Shown here in pieces: positions 8,521 to 19,200 of a stretch of DNA of 64,000 nucleotides; position 1 is the stretch's first letter; the number at the start of each line of letters is the position of its first letter. The translations under genes were made by a program, and so were the position numbers. The stretch spans positions 124,001 to 188,000 of the forward strand of contig JAFZVC010000026.1 of assembly GCA_017618015.1 (NCBI GenBank). Direction: 5' to 3'. Source of the stretch: Spirochaetaceae bacterium. Lineage in GTDB: Bacteria; Spirochaetota; Spirochaetia; Treponematales; Treponemataceae. The notes under the pieces were generated by a model. The model was not told where the DNA came from, made no database searches, and saw nothing but the letters and a program-made list of their open reading frames with translations.

Positions 8521-8783
8521 CAGTCAGCCCTCCATAAATCAGGCGTAAGGAGCCTGTCGAAGAGAATGCGGAGCATCATGGGGTCTTTCCTGCAGACGAG
8601 CTTCGCTACGATGACAAGTACGACTCCGGCTATGACGCTGTAAAGACTTACGACCGTCATAAGAACTATCGTGATGACAGCTATAAACATGAAAGCCTCA
8701 AGACCGATTCCCATGAAAAGCTTGTTCTCAAGAAGAACCCTGTAGACGGGGTTCTCGTAGTCATATACGGTTATTTCGCTCAT
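8520..8783 (-). CDS. virB3: VirB3/TrbD-like membrane protein
   Basis: This short protein (87 residues) has the VirB3/TrbD pattern: a polar start with the NPVYRVLLENKLFMG phrase, a central pair of hydrophobic segments (FMFIAVITIVLMTVVSLYSVIAGVVL in part), and a polar C-terminus with RKDPMMLRILFDRL. VirB3 is an inner-membrane partner of VirB4. I prefer the ATG at 8783, which has GGAG about 7 nt upstream, over the ATG at 8795. It lies between the pilin gene and virB4, as in most T4SS operons. Confidence 0.85.
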   Translation of the reverse strand: MSEITVYDYENPVYRVLLENKLFMGIGLEAFMFIAVITIVLMTVVSLYSVIAGVVLVIVAKLVCRKDPMMLRILFDRLLTPDLWRAD

Positions 8784-8810
8784 TGTTAACTCCATACATA
8801 AAAAGAATTT

Positions 8811-8830
8811 CGTCCGCCGAAAGACGGACG
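8811..8830 (-). promoter_or_regulatory. Intercistronic hairpin between virB2 and virB3
   Basis: CGTCCG and CGGACG form a 6-bp stem with an 8-nt loop. It lies between the pilin stop and the virB3 ribosome binding site. Such hairpins often protect the pilin part of the message from decay; this role is inferred. Confidence 0.5.
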
Positions 8831-8841
8831 TTTTACTATGG

Positions 8842-9237
8842 TTAATTCATGGTGAAATCAAGTTGGTCATACATATAGCTGCATATACCGGAAGCCATAA
8901 GAAGAATAACAGTACCGATAATCCACGGAGCCATTTTCTTGAAAACCTGCGTTCCGCCCCCCTGCTGACCGCCGATGACAATACCGATGGCTTCAATTAC
9001 GAGTGCAACGAGCGCGATTGCCTTAACCCAATTTGAACCAAGAAAAGAAGTAAGTTTTCCAGTCCAATCAGTTATTTGACCGTCGAGTAATGAATTTCCA
9101 GTAGTACCATTTTGTCCAGTTCCACCCTGAGCAAAAACCAGCGAGCAGCAAAGCATAAGGATAAGCACCGCGATTACGCGGCGTACGTTCTGCCGGTCGT
9201 TCCCGGCGATCTTGATATTGTTTATGGGTTTCCTCAT
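8842..9237 (-). CDS. virB2: VirB2/TrbC-like pilin
   Basis: This 131-residue protein fits the pilin subunit: a long signal sequence (hydrophobic core VIAVLILMLCCSLVFAQG), a Gly/Asn-rich linker, then two hydrophobic helices (VKAIALVALVIEAIGIVIGG and IIGTVILLMASGICSYMY) joined by a short polar loop with KKMAP. I set the start at 9237, where GGAGG lies 6 nt upstream. A longer reading frame begins at 9297 but has no such site. Position before virB3 and virB4 supports the call. Confidence 0.82.
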   Translation of the reverse strand: MRKPINNIKIAGNDRQNVRRVIAVLILMLCCSLVFAQGGTGQNGTTGNSLLDGQITDWTGKLTSFLGSNWVKAIALVALVIEAIGIVIGGQQGGGTQVFKKMAPWIIGTVILLMASGICSYMYDQLDFTMN

Positions 9238-9451
9238 AGGGAACCTCCGTCCGCCGGAACGTCTGCCTATGATTCCGGCGTTGTGTGTAGGTTTCAATGA
9301 GATTCATGCAAATACGTCGCGCACGGCGGCGTTTCTAAAGGATTCGTCCGTGTTCCTTCCGGAACCGGCTAAGTAAGATTTCCGGCTAAATTCCGCCGGA
9401 GCGGTGTCAGATACCTCCCTGTACTTTTCGTCTGCCTTAAAATAAGTAAAT
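9238..9451 (-). other. Gap between virB11 and virB2
   Basis: About 214 nt without a convincing gene; reading frames here lack ribosome binding sites. CCGG-rich partial inverted repeats near 9358-9400 could fold, and a pilin promoter might lie here, but I see no clear boxes. Confidence 0.4.
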
Positions 9452-10417
9452 CTACAGGAGTCCGCTGTCCTCGATCGTCTCAAGGAACGAGCGGCTTCCA
9501 GCCGTCTTTGTCTCAACCACCTCGTTCACCTTAGGACCATCCGGGGTGGGAATCATGTGGACGAGGAGCTGCACCGACTCGGATAAGTCGGGAAGCTCGC
9601 CCTCTATGACCTCACGAAGTAGCACCCTGATGCGCGAAAGTATTCCGAGCGCGCTTGAGGCGTGGATTGTGGAGGCGTTCCCGCTGTGACCCGTCATCCA
9701 TGCCTTAAGAAGCTCATTCGTAACGTCGCCGTAACGAAGCTCGCCGAAGATGATACGGTCAACGTTGCACCTAAGCGAGATTCCGACAGCCTTAACCGTG
9801 TCGCGCCCGGCGGCGTAAATCGGCACCTGGTCACGCGCGGCGCACTGTATCTCGCTCGCATCCTCGACTATATAGAACCGATCGTCCGGCGTGAACTCGC
9901 ACATCTTCGCTATGACTGCGTTAAGAAGCGTAGTCTTGCCGGAGCCGGTCTCCCCTCCGATAATTATGTTCGACCTTTCCTTTATATGCCTGATGATAAG
10001 GTCGTAATGCTCCTTCGAAATCCTTCCGGATTCAAGGTAGCTCTCAAGCGTGAAGATAATCGCGCTCGGTCTCCGGATGAAGTACATCGGACCGGCTACA
10101 GCCCTTGGCGGCAGGATTCCCTCGATACGTATGTTCCACTTGGGAAGAACGCCCTCCACTATCGGGTTCTCCGGGTTGATGTCAACTCCGAGTACGGCGG
10201 CGGAGGCTTCTATTATGCGCCTCGTGGTTATCGCGTCGAAGGTGATTCCGGTATAAGTCTTACCCATACCGATTCCCTCGACGATAAGCTCGCCGCCGTA
10301 GCCTATGGCTATGTCGGTGACCCTCTTGTCATCTATGAACGGGATTATGTCCCGCATGTCGAACTCAAGGTTCTGCATCCATTTGTCGAGCTTGATTTTC
10401 TCGACGCTGTTAATCAT
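9452..10417 (-). CDS. virB11: VirB11/TrbB-family secretion ATPase
   Basis: This 321-residue protein is a hexameric traffic ATPase of the VirB11 family. Walker A (GGETGSGKTT) is near residue 156, followed by an Asp box (YIVEDASEIQ), the conserved RYGDVTNELLKAWMTGHSG and the His box GNASTIHA. The N-terminal domain precedes residue 130 as usual. It switches the apparatus between pilus building and DNA transfer. Its start overlaps the end of the upstream gene by 8 nt. All catalytic motifs are intact. Confidence 0.95.
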   Translation of the reverse strand: MINSVEKIKLDKWMQNLEFDMRDIIPFIDDKRVTDIAIGYGGELIVEGIGMGKTYTGITFDAITTRRIIEASAAVLGVDINPENPIVEGVLPKWNIRIEGILPPRAVAGPMYFIRRPSAIIFTLESYLESGRISKEHYDLIIRHIKERSNIIIGGETGSGKTTLLNAVIAKMCEFTPDDRFYIVEDASEIQCAARDQVPIYAAGRDTVKAVGISLRCNVDRIIFGELRYGDVTNELLKAWMTGHSGNASTIHASSALGILSRIRVLLREVIEGELPDLSESVQLLVHMIPTPDGPKVNEVVETKTAGSRSFLETIEDSGLL

Positions 10418-10880
10418 CTTCCGTCTCCGCTTCTTCCTCCTGACTCTCTATAGCGTCGAGAAGGATAGACTCGAACATACCCTGGCTGCCGTTGCCTGAA
10501 AGCTTGGCGACACGTTTCTTGAACGACTCGATGTGATTGTTGAAATCACCGGTATTCATGCCGTTGTCGGGGAGCCTTGAAATAATCTCGGCGGCAAACT
10601 CGGCGAGCGCGTATATCATCGCCGGATATTTCCGGAGCTTGTTCTCTATCCTGTACATTCTGTGATTGACTTCATTGAGGTTCGCGAAAAAAATCTCATG
10701 GTCGGTCATTCTTTTATTGAAATATTCGATAAGAGCGACGCGGACAACTTCATTCTTATTGCAATGGTTGTTCTCTGCATGAACGGATATATTGTTCATC
10801 TGCTCTTTAGTGAGTCTTATGCAAAGCTTCTCGCTGTACACCTGGTCATCGTCCCTTTTTTTATTCAAAAGCTTGGTCAT
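10410..10880 (-). CDS. Ribbon-helix-helix-like conjugation accessory protein
   Basis: This 156-residue protein begins with a basic stretch and a segment that looks like a ribbon-helix-helix DNA-binding motif (EKLCIRLTKEQMNNISVHAENNHCNKNEVVRVALIEYF, residues 17-51 in parts). A helical region and an acidic C-terminus (ESQEEEAETEDD) follow. It lies between virD4 and virB11, where Trb-type systems often carry a small DNA-binding protein (TraJ/MobC/CopG-like). Likely roles are relaxosome assembly at oriT or repression of transfer promoters. It is the best ICE-encoded candidate for binding one of the dispersed palindromes, but that is a guess. Confidence 0.6.
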   Translation of the reverse strand: MTKLLNKKRDDDQVYSEKLCIRLTKEQMNNISVHAENNHCNKNEVVRVALIEYFNKRMTDHEIFFANLNEVNHRMYRIENKLRKYPAMIYALAEFAAEIISRLPDNGMNTGDFNNHIESFKKRVAKLSGNGSQGMFESILLDAIESQEEEAETEDD

Positions 10881-10900
10881 ATATTTTCCTCCTTAATCCA

Positions 10901-13114
10901 TCAGGCTTCCATGAAATAAAGCTCAGTGTCCTGTATCTGCTTTATCTGGACCTCGCTACTCTTCTTTATTTCCGGAGCCGTGAAAGCGTCCGGTTTTATG
11001 GCGGCGGATACTGCTGCCTTCCTTTTTTTGTTGCTGGGCAGGTTCCGAACACGCTTCATAAGATGCTCAAGCTCCGGTATAGGAAGGAACGCTATCCGGC
11101 TAAAGCGCGGGTCCTCGTAATAGACAACCTTCTTCCCCTTGTAAGGAGCCATGCCCTGCGTAAGCAGTATGAAGCGGTTGAACTCAAGCTTCATAAGCTC
11201 GTCGGGCGATATAAGCGAAACAGATGTCTCCTGCGACGAAAGCGATACGCTTCTAAGTCCCGCCTCGTGTCGGTTGCCGCTCGCCGATATGTTGTCAAGA
11301 AGGACGGAGCGGTTTCCGATAGCCTCGCTGAACTCCTTCGCGTCAGAATATTTGCCGGGCGTGTAAAGGACTACGTTCTTGCAATGGTCAAGGAAAGCGT
11401 GATGCTCGCCGTAAAGCTTGACTATCTGGGATAAGGACTGGCTCACGAGAAGGAAAGTGACTCCGTAACCGGCGAGGACACCGGCGTTCTGCTCTATTTC
11501 CTCGAACTTTCCCAGAACAGGGAACTCGTCGAGTACGAACGTGCAAGGTACGGAAAGCTTCTGGCTGTTCGCGTTGGTGGCTCCGTCGGAGAAAACGCGG
11601 ATTATGAAGTTTATGAGAAGACGGAAAAGCGGACTTATTCGCTTTATATGGTTGTAAGGAATGATAAGGTAAAGGCTTATGCCGTTGCCTGACTCGATGA
11701 AGTCCCTTACGGAGAAATCAGAATAGGACGTACATTCCTTTATGAGCGGGTCCTGGAAATTGTTAAGCTCGGAGAAGACGGTCGAGTATACGGACGCGCG
11801 CTCCTTCGGGGTCATTATCTCGCTTCGGTTGGCCGCGTCCGATATGAGCTTGTGTATCTCCGGGAACGGAGTTCCGTCGTCATGGACGTGTATACCGTCT
11901 TCCCTAAGTTTACGGAGCATGGCTGCTCCTGTTCCGCCTTCCGGGTCGTCATCGGATGATTCTTCCGGCGGCATGGAGAATATCTCAAGTACGCGCGTGA
12001 AGGTCTTCTCCTTTGAGGGAATCTCGCGTGAGAAACGTACGTGCATTATTACAGCCGTGAATATATCGCGGGCGTTCTTGTAGAAGAAGGCGTTCTCGCC
12101 TGAATCGTTCTGGCTGAAGAAGAACTCGCCGAACATATCAGACCATGCGAAAGCATCGCTCTTGGAGTCGGGTATCTCATGGATAGGATTATAATGGACT
12201 GTTCCCATAGGCTTACCGTGGGAATCGTCTATCTGCATAGGATTGAAAGGCAGACAAGTGCTGAAACGGCTCCGGAAACCTGCGGTTGCCTCCCAGTTCT
12301 CGCCTTTCGGATCAAAGACGATTACGGAACCCCTGCCCTTTATGGCTTTCTCTTTCTTGGCAAGGAATTTGAAAGCGCCGCCGAATGCCTTGAAGAAAAA
12401 GGATTTCTTGTCATAAGTCCAGCCGAAATAAGGAACACCGTAATTAAGGAGAGTCGGAATGATACAGCCTACACCTTTACCGCTACGGGTCGGCGCGATG
12501 ACCCATGTGTTGGTGGCTCCGGAATGACATACGAGCCTTCCGGCTTTTGGCGGCTGATGGGTAATATATTCGCGCCATACGGAATTCTTGAGGTGAAGTA
12601 TGAGCTTGTCGTTGTTCTCGCCGCCTATCTTATAAGTTACTGGTGCGTTCGCGGTCTCGCCGCATACGATGCCGTACTTCTGCATGAGTCCGAATCTGAT
12701 TAAGTCCTTGATATGCGCCCAACGAGCGGTTCCGTAGATATGCTGGTTCTTCTGATGACCAGCAAAAAGGACTCCCCGGAGCATGTAAGTAATGAGAGCG
12801 ACAACAAAACCGATGATAACGGGCGGGACGCTTTTAAAGATATAGTCTGAGAAATCCTCGTCGCCGAAATACTTGATACATCCGAGGATGAAATATACGG
12901 GATTATAGATACGGTAGCCATTAGAAAGGACTTTAAGGGGGTCACCTATAACTTCGGGGTCATAATTCATGTACGCGGCGAATAGCTGCGTGGACATAAA
13001 GACTCCGACGGTCACGCATAAAAGAGGAATAATGATTCCGGCGGCGGAGACCAGAAAGAATTTTTTCGAACGGTCGGGGTCGCCTCTGCTGAATTCTTCG
13101 TTGTTGTCTTTCAT
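10901..13114 (-). CDS. virD4: VirD4/TraG-family type IV coupling protein
   Basis: This 737-residue protein couples the relaxosome to the secretion channel. Two N-terminal membrane segments (near residues 18-45 and 90-115) are followed by a RecA-like ATPase with the family form of Walker A, APTRSGKGVG (about residue 210), and Walker B, TFVLDEFPVLG (about residue 528). VIVFDPKGENW and the ...LLVSQSLSQI segment are also typical. Length and order match TraG/VirD4. Its own promoter with the CTCCGTCTGCCC motif lies just upstream, so it begins the second transfer transcript (virD4 to virB6). Confidence 0.95.
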   Translation of the reverse strand: MKDNNEEFSRGDPDRSKKFFLVSAAGIIIPLLCVTVGVFMSTQLFAAYMNYDPEVIGDPLKVLSNGYRIYNPVYFILGCIKYFGDEDFSDYIFKSVPPVIIGFVVALITYMLRGVLFAGHQKNQHIYGTARWAHIKDLIRFGLMQKYGIVCGETANAPVTYKIGGENNDKLILHLKNSVWREYITHQPPKAGRLVCHSGATNTWVIAPTRSGKGVGCIIPTLLNYGVPYFGWTYDKKSFFFKAFGGAFKFLAKKEKAIKGRGSVIVFDPKGENWEATAGFRSRFSTCLPFNPMQIDDSHGKPMGTVHYNPIHEIPDSKSDAFAWSDMFGEFFFSQNDSGENAFFYKNARDIFTAVIMHVRFSREIPSKEKTFTRVLEIFSMPPEESSDDDPEGGTGAAMLRKLREDGIHVHDDGTPFPEIHKLISDAANRSEIMTPKERASVYSTVFSELNNFQDPLIKECTSYSDFSVRDFIESGNGISLYLIIPYNHIKRISPLFRLLINFIIRVFSDGATNANSQKLSVPCTFVLDEFPVLGKFEEIEQNAGVLAGYGVTFLLVSQSLSQIVKLYGEHHAFLDHCKNVVLYTPGKYSDAKEFSEAIGNRSVLLDNISASGNRHEAGLRSVSLSSQETSVSLISPDELMKLEFNRFILLTQGMAPYKGKKVVYYEDPRFSRIAFLPIPELEHLMKRVRNLPSNKKRKAAVSAAIKPDAFTAPEIKKSSEVQIKQIQDTELYFMEA

Positions 13115-13126
13115 TGTCTCTCAATC

Positions 13127-13190
13127 GGGCAGACGGAGAAACAAAAAGGATTTATATATTGATTATAATGTTGAATTGTATGACAGTCAA
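13127..13190 (-). promoter_or_regulatory. virD4 promoter with shared 12-mer motif
   Basis: On the minus strand TTGACT (13185-13190) and TATAAT (13162-13167) are exactly 17 nt apart. The motif CTCCGTCTGCCC follows at 13127-13138, 12 nt before the ATG. The same motif follows the promoters of virB8 and topB. Confidence 0.8.
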
Positions 13191-13213
13191 TATTTATTTT
13201 CTTGCAGAAAAAA

Positions 13214-13231
13214 TGTCGCAACGTTGCGACA
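13214..13231. repeat. ICE palindrome copy 3 (18 bp, centre CG)
   Basis: Perfect TGTCGCAACGTTGCGACA after the stop of the giant Ig-like gene; read on the minus strand it is followed by six T, so it could work as a terminator. A half site (CGTTGCGACA) lies at 13237-13246. Confidence 0.92.
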
Positions 13232-13270
13232 AGCAGCGTTGCGACAGGAAAGAGGTTAAAATATTTTGAA

Positions 13271-16200
13271 TTATTTAGCGCAGTTTCTTACTGAAAGGTA
13301 AACAGGTATTGTAAGAACATTGCTGCCATTGACCTGCTGGTATTGTCCGTTGTGCATAAGGTTGTACTGAACGTCACCGATGTGGAAGTAAGCTTTCTCT
13401 GTTGTATCCGTGGTAGCAGCCCAAGAAGCGTTGACATTTTCAACCATAATTCCTTCCTCATGAACTACGTTGCAGTCACCCCAATTCCTGATAGTATGTG
13501 GGCAATAATACCATTGTATACTTTTGAATTCTGATTCTGTATAGAATTTACCTGCTTCCTCTGGAGCTGGTTCTAACCCCCAATATGTGGAACTATCAGG
13601 AGAAATGATTTTTGCTAACCATTCATCACCGGAACCATCAGCGTCGTGGCGAGCATACCAGCAGTAAATCATTTTCTTAGAGTCTGCGTCATTCTTAATA
13701 TCATCGCTGTAACCTTTAGAAGACCAACCGACAGAAGGAGATACTCCGTATTTGATGCTAGGAATAAGCGTAGAATAAGAATCGACCAAACCAGGAGTTT
13801 TTTCGATATGAACAAGACCTGACCAATTTAAATATTGTGTGTAAAAAAATCCATTCGACGTCCATCCACTGGAAAACCATTTTATTTTATCTTTGAAATC
13901 TGTGATGGATATACCGCCGCCGGCTTCTTTCCCGTTCGGGTAATATACAGGTCTGTAAGCTGAATTTATCCTGTACCCCATCAGCTTGGTGTCGGTGTCG
14001 CTAGTCAGCGTGAATGTATTGTTTGCTTTGTTGACGCTTATTGATACATTGCCGTAAGCAGTTGTAGCATTATTGTTCCTAACAAAAGCAGCGTTCTCCA
14101 TACTGAAATTTGCTCCAGACTGCAGAACGGTCATTTTGAGGGTGATAGACTCTCCGTCACCGACAATTATATTGCCGTTCTGCAATTTCGACCATGAACC
14201 ATCTTTTGAATATAAGGTTACGGACGGCGTTATACTGCTGTACTGGAACGTACAGGTAACAGTACGTTCTCCTATATTCTGCTTTTTGTTTTTATCATAG
14301 GCATATAACTTAATCTTGACAGCCTGGGCGTATTCTTTGTCAGGGTTGATGTTTATAATCCCTTCTCCATTATTTTTAGGTATGACCTGTACGGAACCGG
14401 TGAAACCCGAAGTAAGAACGTCATATCTCACCTCCATAAAATCTTTGGCTGGTCTTATCTGATAATTGTAACTCTTACCTACTGTATTTGCGGCAACAGG
14501 TTGTATTGTAACACTGCTCGGTAATCCCTGAACTTCGAATGAGCTGTCATAATCAACGCCTATAGATACCTGACCCCTTGCATTTCCGTCAGTAACACAT
14601 GTAAGAGTACCACTTCCGACTTTAATTCCCTCGACGGTAAGGATTCCGTTTCCGGTGTATTTACCGTTACTGTCTTTTTCGCGCGTATAAGAATAATTAA
14701 AATATGTGTCAGCCTGATTAGCGGAGAAAGTAAGCTCAGCATCCGGCGGACTGTAGGTGAATTTGCGCGTCTTCTTGTTGTCGCCGTTGGTAGCGGCGGC
14801 GACAGGGAGAACAGTAATCCTTGTTCCAGAATCCTCAAAAGCAAAGCTGTTCGGCGCGGAGACAATTACAGTACATATTCCGTCATTGCGTGCGCCTTCA
14901 AGAGTAGCCTTGACTGTACACTCGCCCACTCCGACCGGATAAATCTGCACGGTCTGACCAGAACCGAGAATCCTTACGATTTCTCCTGTTCCCTCGGTAG
15001 TCTCCGACGACCATTTAAGGTCATTGTAATCCTCGCGGCTCTCGGCATTGTCTATAGTCGCGGAAAGCGTCGTGCCGGACGAGCCTTTCGTAAGGTTTAT
15101 CATAGCTTTGTTAATGGTTATGTACTTCTGCTGCGCTCCCGGTATGAACACGTAGAACTGAAGCGCGCTCGGAGCTTTCTCATGCGTACATGTGATTATA
15201 GCCTCACGAGCCTCAACTCCTGAGATATTCTTCGCAGTGACGTATATGGAGTTTCCGGTAACTGTTCCGTCTGCTCCGAGTCCGCCTATAGTAATAACGT
15301 CCGTGTCGGTAGTTGACCACTTGAGGTTGTACTGGTCGCTTTGTGTAATACCGCTTCCCGTAAGATACGCGCTTATAGTCTGGCTCTTGCCGCGCTGTAT
15401 CGTGTTTATGGTGTTCGAGGACGTTATATAGACGCTCTCTGCGGGCTTCGGACGGACGTACACGAGAAGCTCGTCGGAAGCCTGTACGGTTCCGTTGCTT
15501 GTCGCTATAAGGTCAGCATAAATCGTGCAAGAGCCGGAACCTACGCCGGTTACCTGGGCGACGTTCTTAGTGCCTGTGACGGAGACGATGTTTTCGTCGC
15601 CTGGATTCTTAAGATAGTATCTTACATAAGTACTAATGTTGGAGACAGGTATCTCCATATTGAGAAACTGTACGCTACCCTCCGTTATGTTAAGATAATC
15701 ACCGGGGAACGCGAAATTCGCGTACTGCTGTACGTTGACGATAATCTGCTGGTCATACGCTGCTTTCGGGTGGGAAACTGTAATTGTGACGGATCCCGCC
15801 TGTTTCGGCGTTATCGTGCAGACGTTAGCGGCGTACTGGAAATCAATGACATCGTAAACGTCGAGCGACCATGAGAAATTGTATCTGTCAGTCTGGCTGC
15901 CGTTTACGAGGGAAGCGGTTATAGTCTTCTGACCGTCAGTAGGCTTCATAGTGATTATGCTAGAAGGTACGCTTATATAGCAGTCATTCGCGACAGGCTC
16001 GTCGCATATAACGAGTATCTGCGCGGGATAACTTGCTTTCGGATGGGAGACGGTTATGTAAGTAGTTCCTTTGGAGATAGCCTTGAGCTTGCCCGTCTCG
16101 TTCTGTCCGTAAACGGAGCATATCGCGGAGTCGCTTGAAGCCCAGGAGAAACCGGAGAAATCGCCGCTGGAACCGCCTATAAGGTCAGCTTTGATGTCGG

Positions 16201-19200
16201 TGTACGTTCCGTCGGCTGAAAGATTGATTACGCTCGCGGAAAGCTGTATGTAAGGATTAGACGCGGCAGCTCGCGGGTCAATGCACTGAACGATAATGTT
16301 AAGCGGATAGCTGCATGATGTCTGGCGGCATGTTATGATCGCCGTTCCTATGCCGTTTCCGTTTAGTATCGCTGTCGAGTCGTTGCCGGTGACGCTTACT
16401 ATAGTCGGGTTAGAGGAAGACCATGTGTAACCGTTGAGGATAACGTCCTTAGAATTCCTTACAGAGACACTTACAGTCTTCGTATTACCCTCACCTACGG
16501 TGACGACGTTCGAGCCTGTCGTAAGGTAGAGCATATCGGCAAGCTCCGCGTCGCTGTTAGCGACGGTTACGAGAACTTTCTTCTCGAACTCTGAGGCGGC
16601 ATTGAAGACCGTAATCTGCGCCTGACCTGCAGACAAAGGCTTGACATAGCAGCTTCCGCTCTCTGTCTGGGCGGTTATCTCCGCGACAGAGCTGTTGTCA
16701 ACGGTAAAAGAAAATCCCCTGGGTTCCTGAGTCCTGGAGTTGACGAGGACAGCCTGCAGGAGCGCGGGCTGCCCTCCGCTAGTGAGCTGCATGACCTCTG
16801 ACGAGGTGCTTATATAAACATGGGTCTCCGCAGTGTCGGAAACGTCAACAGTAATACGTGCCCTGCTTCCGCATCCGGGATATGAAGCCTCGACATAGGC
16901 GGTTCCGGATGATTTTCCCTTGACGCTCGCGGAAAGACCGTTATGTGCAAGAATCTCTATTACGGACTCATCAGATGTAGTCCAAGATATCTTGTCGTAA
17001 TCATACGCGCTTATTCCTGCCGTCGTAGCAGATAAAGTGATGACGGTTCCTGTCTGTATGGCATAATAATTCCTGCCGGTGGTGATATATTTAGCCGAGG
17101 TTTCAGTTGAAGCTCCGTTTCCCGTGGAGCCGCTCGTGCCGGAAGCTGACCAGGTGCCGATGATGCAAGGCTCGGTATTGGTATAAGTTCCGTCAGAATA
17201 AATTACCTTAGTGTATGACCAGAGGTATTTAAGCTCCTCTGTGGGCTGAACGGGAACTTCTGACCAGCCTGACGTATCAAGTGTAACGGAAGTCATAGAC
17301 GACGAAATGAGATAATAAGCTTTCATGGCGGTTATGCCTACTCCGTTGACTCCGTTCAAGCCGTTGCCGCCGTCCGCGCCGGAAGTCCCGTCGGTTCCGT
17401 TAACTCCGTTCCTGCCGTAAGTTCCGATGATGCAAGGCGTGGTATCCGTGTACGTACCGTCAGAATAAACGATATGGGTGTATGACCAAAGATAAATCTT
17501 ATCCTCGGTGGGGTTCTGTATCTCGATTGTCCAGTTTCCGAAAGAAACTGTTATTCCTGATGAAAGTGAAGAAACAAGATAATAAGGTGTCCGGGAGACG
17601 ATTCCGAGGGGGTCAGGCTCGTTGGCTCCGCCGTTATTCGGGTCGTCCGGCGTGTTCTGCGTGTCGTATGTGACCGCAGGGTCATTTATATATACATGGA
17701 ACGTAAAGGAATTAAGGCTGTCAGGGTGGGAAGCCGTAATATCCACTGTTCCGAATCCGAGTGATATTACAGTGGCGGACGTTCCGTTACCTATAACGGA
17801 GGATTTCTGCGGATTGGAGCAAGTCCACACGATATTTCCGCACTCATATTCAGACAGATTGCGGGCGGTAAGTTTTATTGTCTTGCTCTCGTTAAGGCGG
17901 TTAAGTGAGACAACGTTGTCGCTTGCGATAAAATATACGTCGCTTCCAAGCGACTGGTTAAGACCAGCCTCGTCCTGACCGACGAAAACGAGAACTTTCT
18001 TAGAGGCGTTTGACTGTACGTGCCGGACGGTAAGCTCGGTGAAGCCTTTTTTCTCAGGGCTTATGAAAGCCGTTCCGTTGGCTGACTGCGCCTCTATGGT
18101 AGCTATTTCAGTATCGTCGATAGTGAAAACGAAGTCCTCCGGTTTCATTCCTCTGTAATTGAGAAGCGAAGCGGTGATTTTTTTCTCGGAATCGGCGAGC
18201 GTCATCTGGAGCAAGTCCGGGCATGAAATTCGCGTGAGCGTGTCGGTCGTGACAGACTGCTCCGGAGCTACGACCTGATTCTCGGAGTCTACCCATTTCG
18301 CATAAAGGACTATGTTGCCCGCAGTGCCTTTCTTAATTGACTTGACCGGTTTGTCCTGATAAGAAGGATTATCGTACCATCCCGCGAATATATAAGGGCT
18401 TCTGCTGATATCCTCCGCGACGGGAAGAACTAAAGACGATTTTCGTGTGTAAGAGGACTGGACTGCTCCGGCGTTCACGAAAGTACCGCCGTTAAGCACA
18501 TAACGGACGGTGTAAATCTCATTAAGAGAAGATAGACGGCGGTTCGCTACTGTGTTAAGGTCCTCGGATATGACGATTATCTCGGAATAAGTGTTGAGCT
18601 TAAGACCTGCGGTGCTTATGAAAGCAAGTTTGAGGACATAAGTTCCGGACTGCATCTGGTTTTTCATGAGGACGGCTGTACTGGTGTCCGCGCCGTAAGT
18701 GACGGGAAGCTGCTCCTCGTCTGAGAGAGGCGCGAGCGTACCTGGCTCAAGGAACTGCGCGGTTACGTTAGCCGCAGGATTCGAGGGATATGTAATTGCG
18801 AAACTCAGGTTACCATAGCCTTCTGTACTGTAGCTGACTACAGAAAGCTGGAAATTGATGCTGTTTGTTCCGAGCCTTACCTCGTAGCCGTCTATGTCGC
18901 AGGAAAGGACTGCTCCGCCGCATCTTGCGTTAAGAGTGAAGTCCCATATTCCCGTACTTACAGGAATCCTTGAGCCGAGCATATTATCGTATGATGTCCA
19001 TGTTCCGAGGCTCTTGTATTGAGGATTTTCCTCGCTACGGTTTCTTCCCGTAAGCTCAAGATAGGTGTAATTCTCGGAGGCAATGGAAGGGAGCGCGCTC
19101 CTTGCGTACCTGTCGGAAGAAAGCGAGATATATGCTTCGGTTGAAGAATCCTTTTTGTTCGGATCGTCAGCCTTTATGCTGAAACTGTCAAAAAGATTCG

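Noticed and set aside
8062-8643. Long open frame on the plus strand opposite virB4
   Set aside because: It lies wholly opposite a gene with intact ATPase motifs, has no ribosome binding site and shows no recognisable protein pattern; it is a shadow of G/C-rich codons.
9662-10453. 263-codon open frame on the plus strand opposite virB11
   Set aside because: VirB11 motifs on the minus strand are unambiguous and the opposite frame is a by-product of its codon use.
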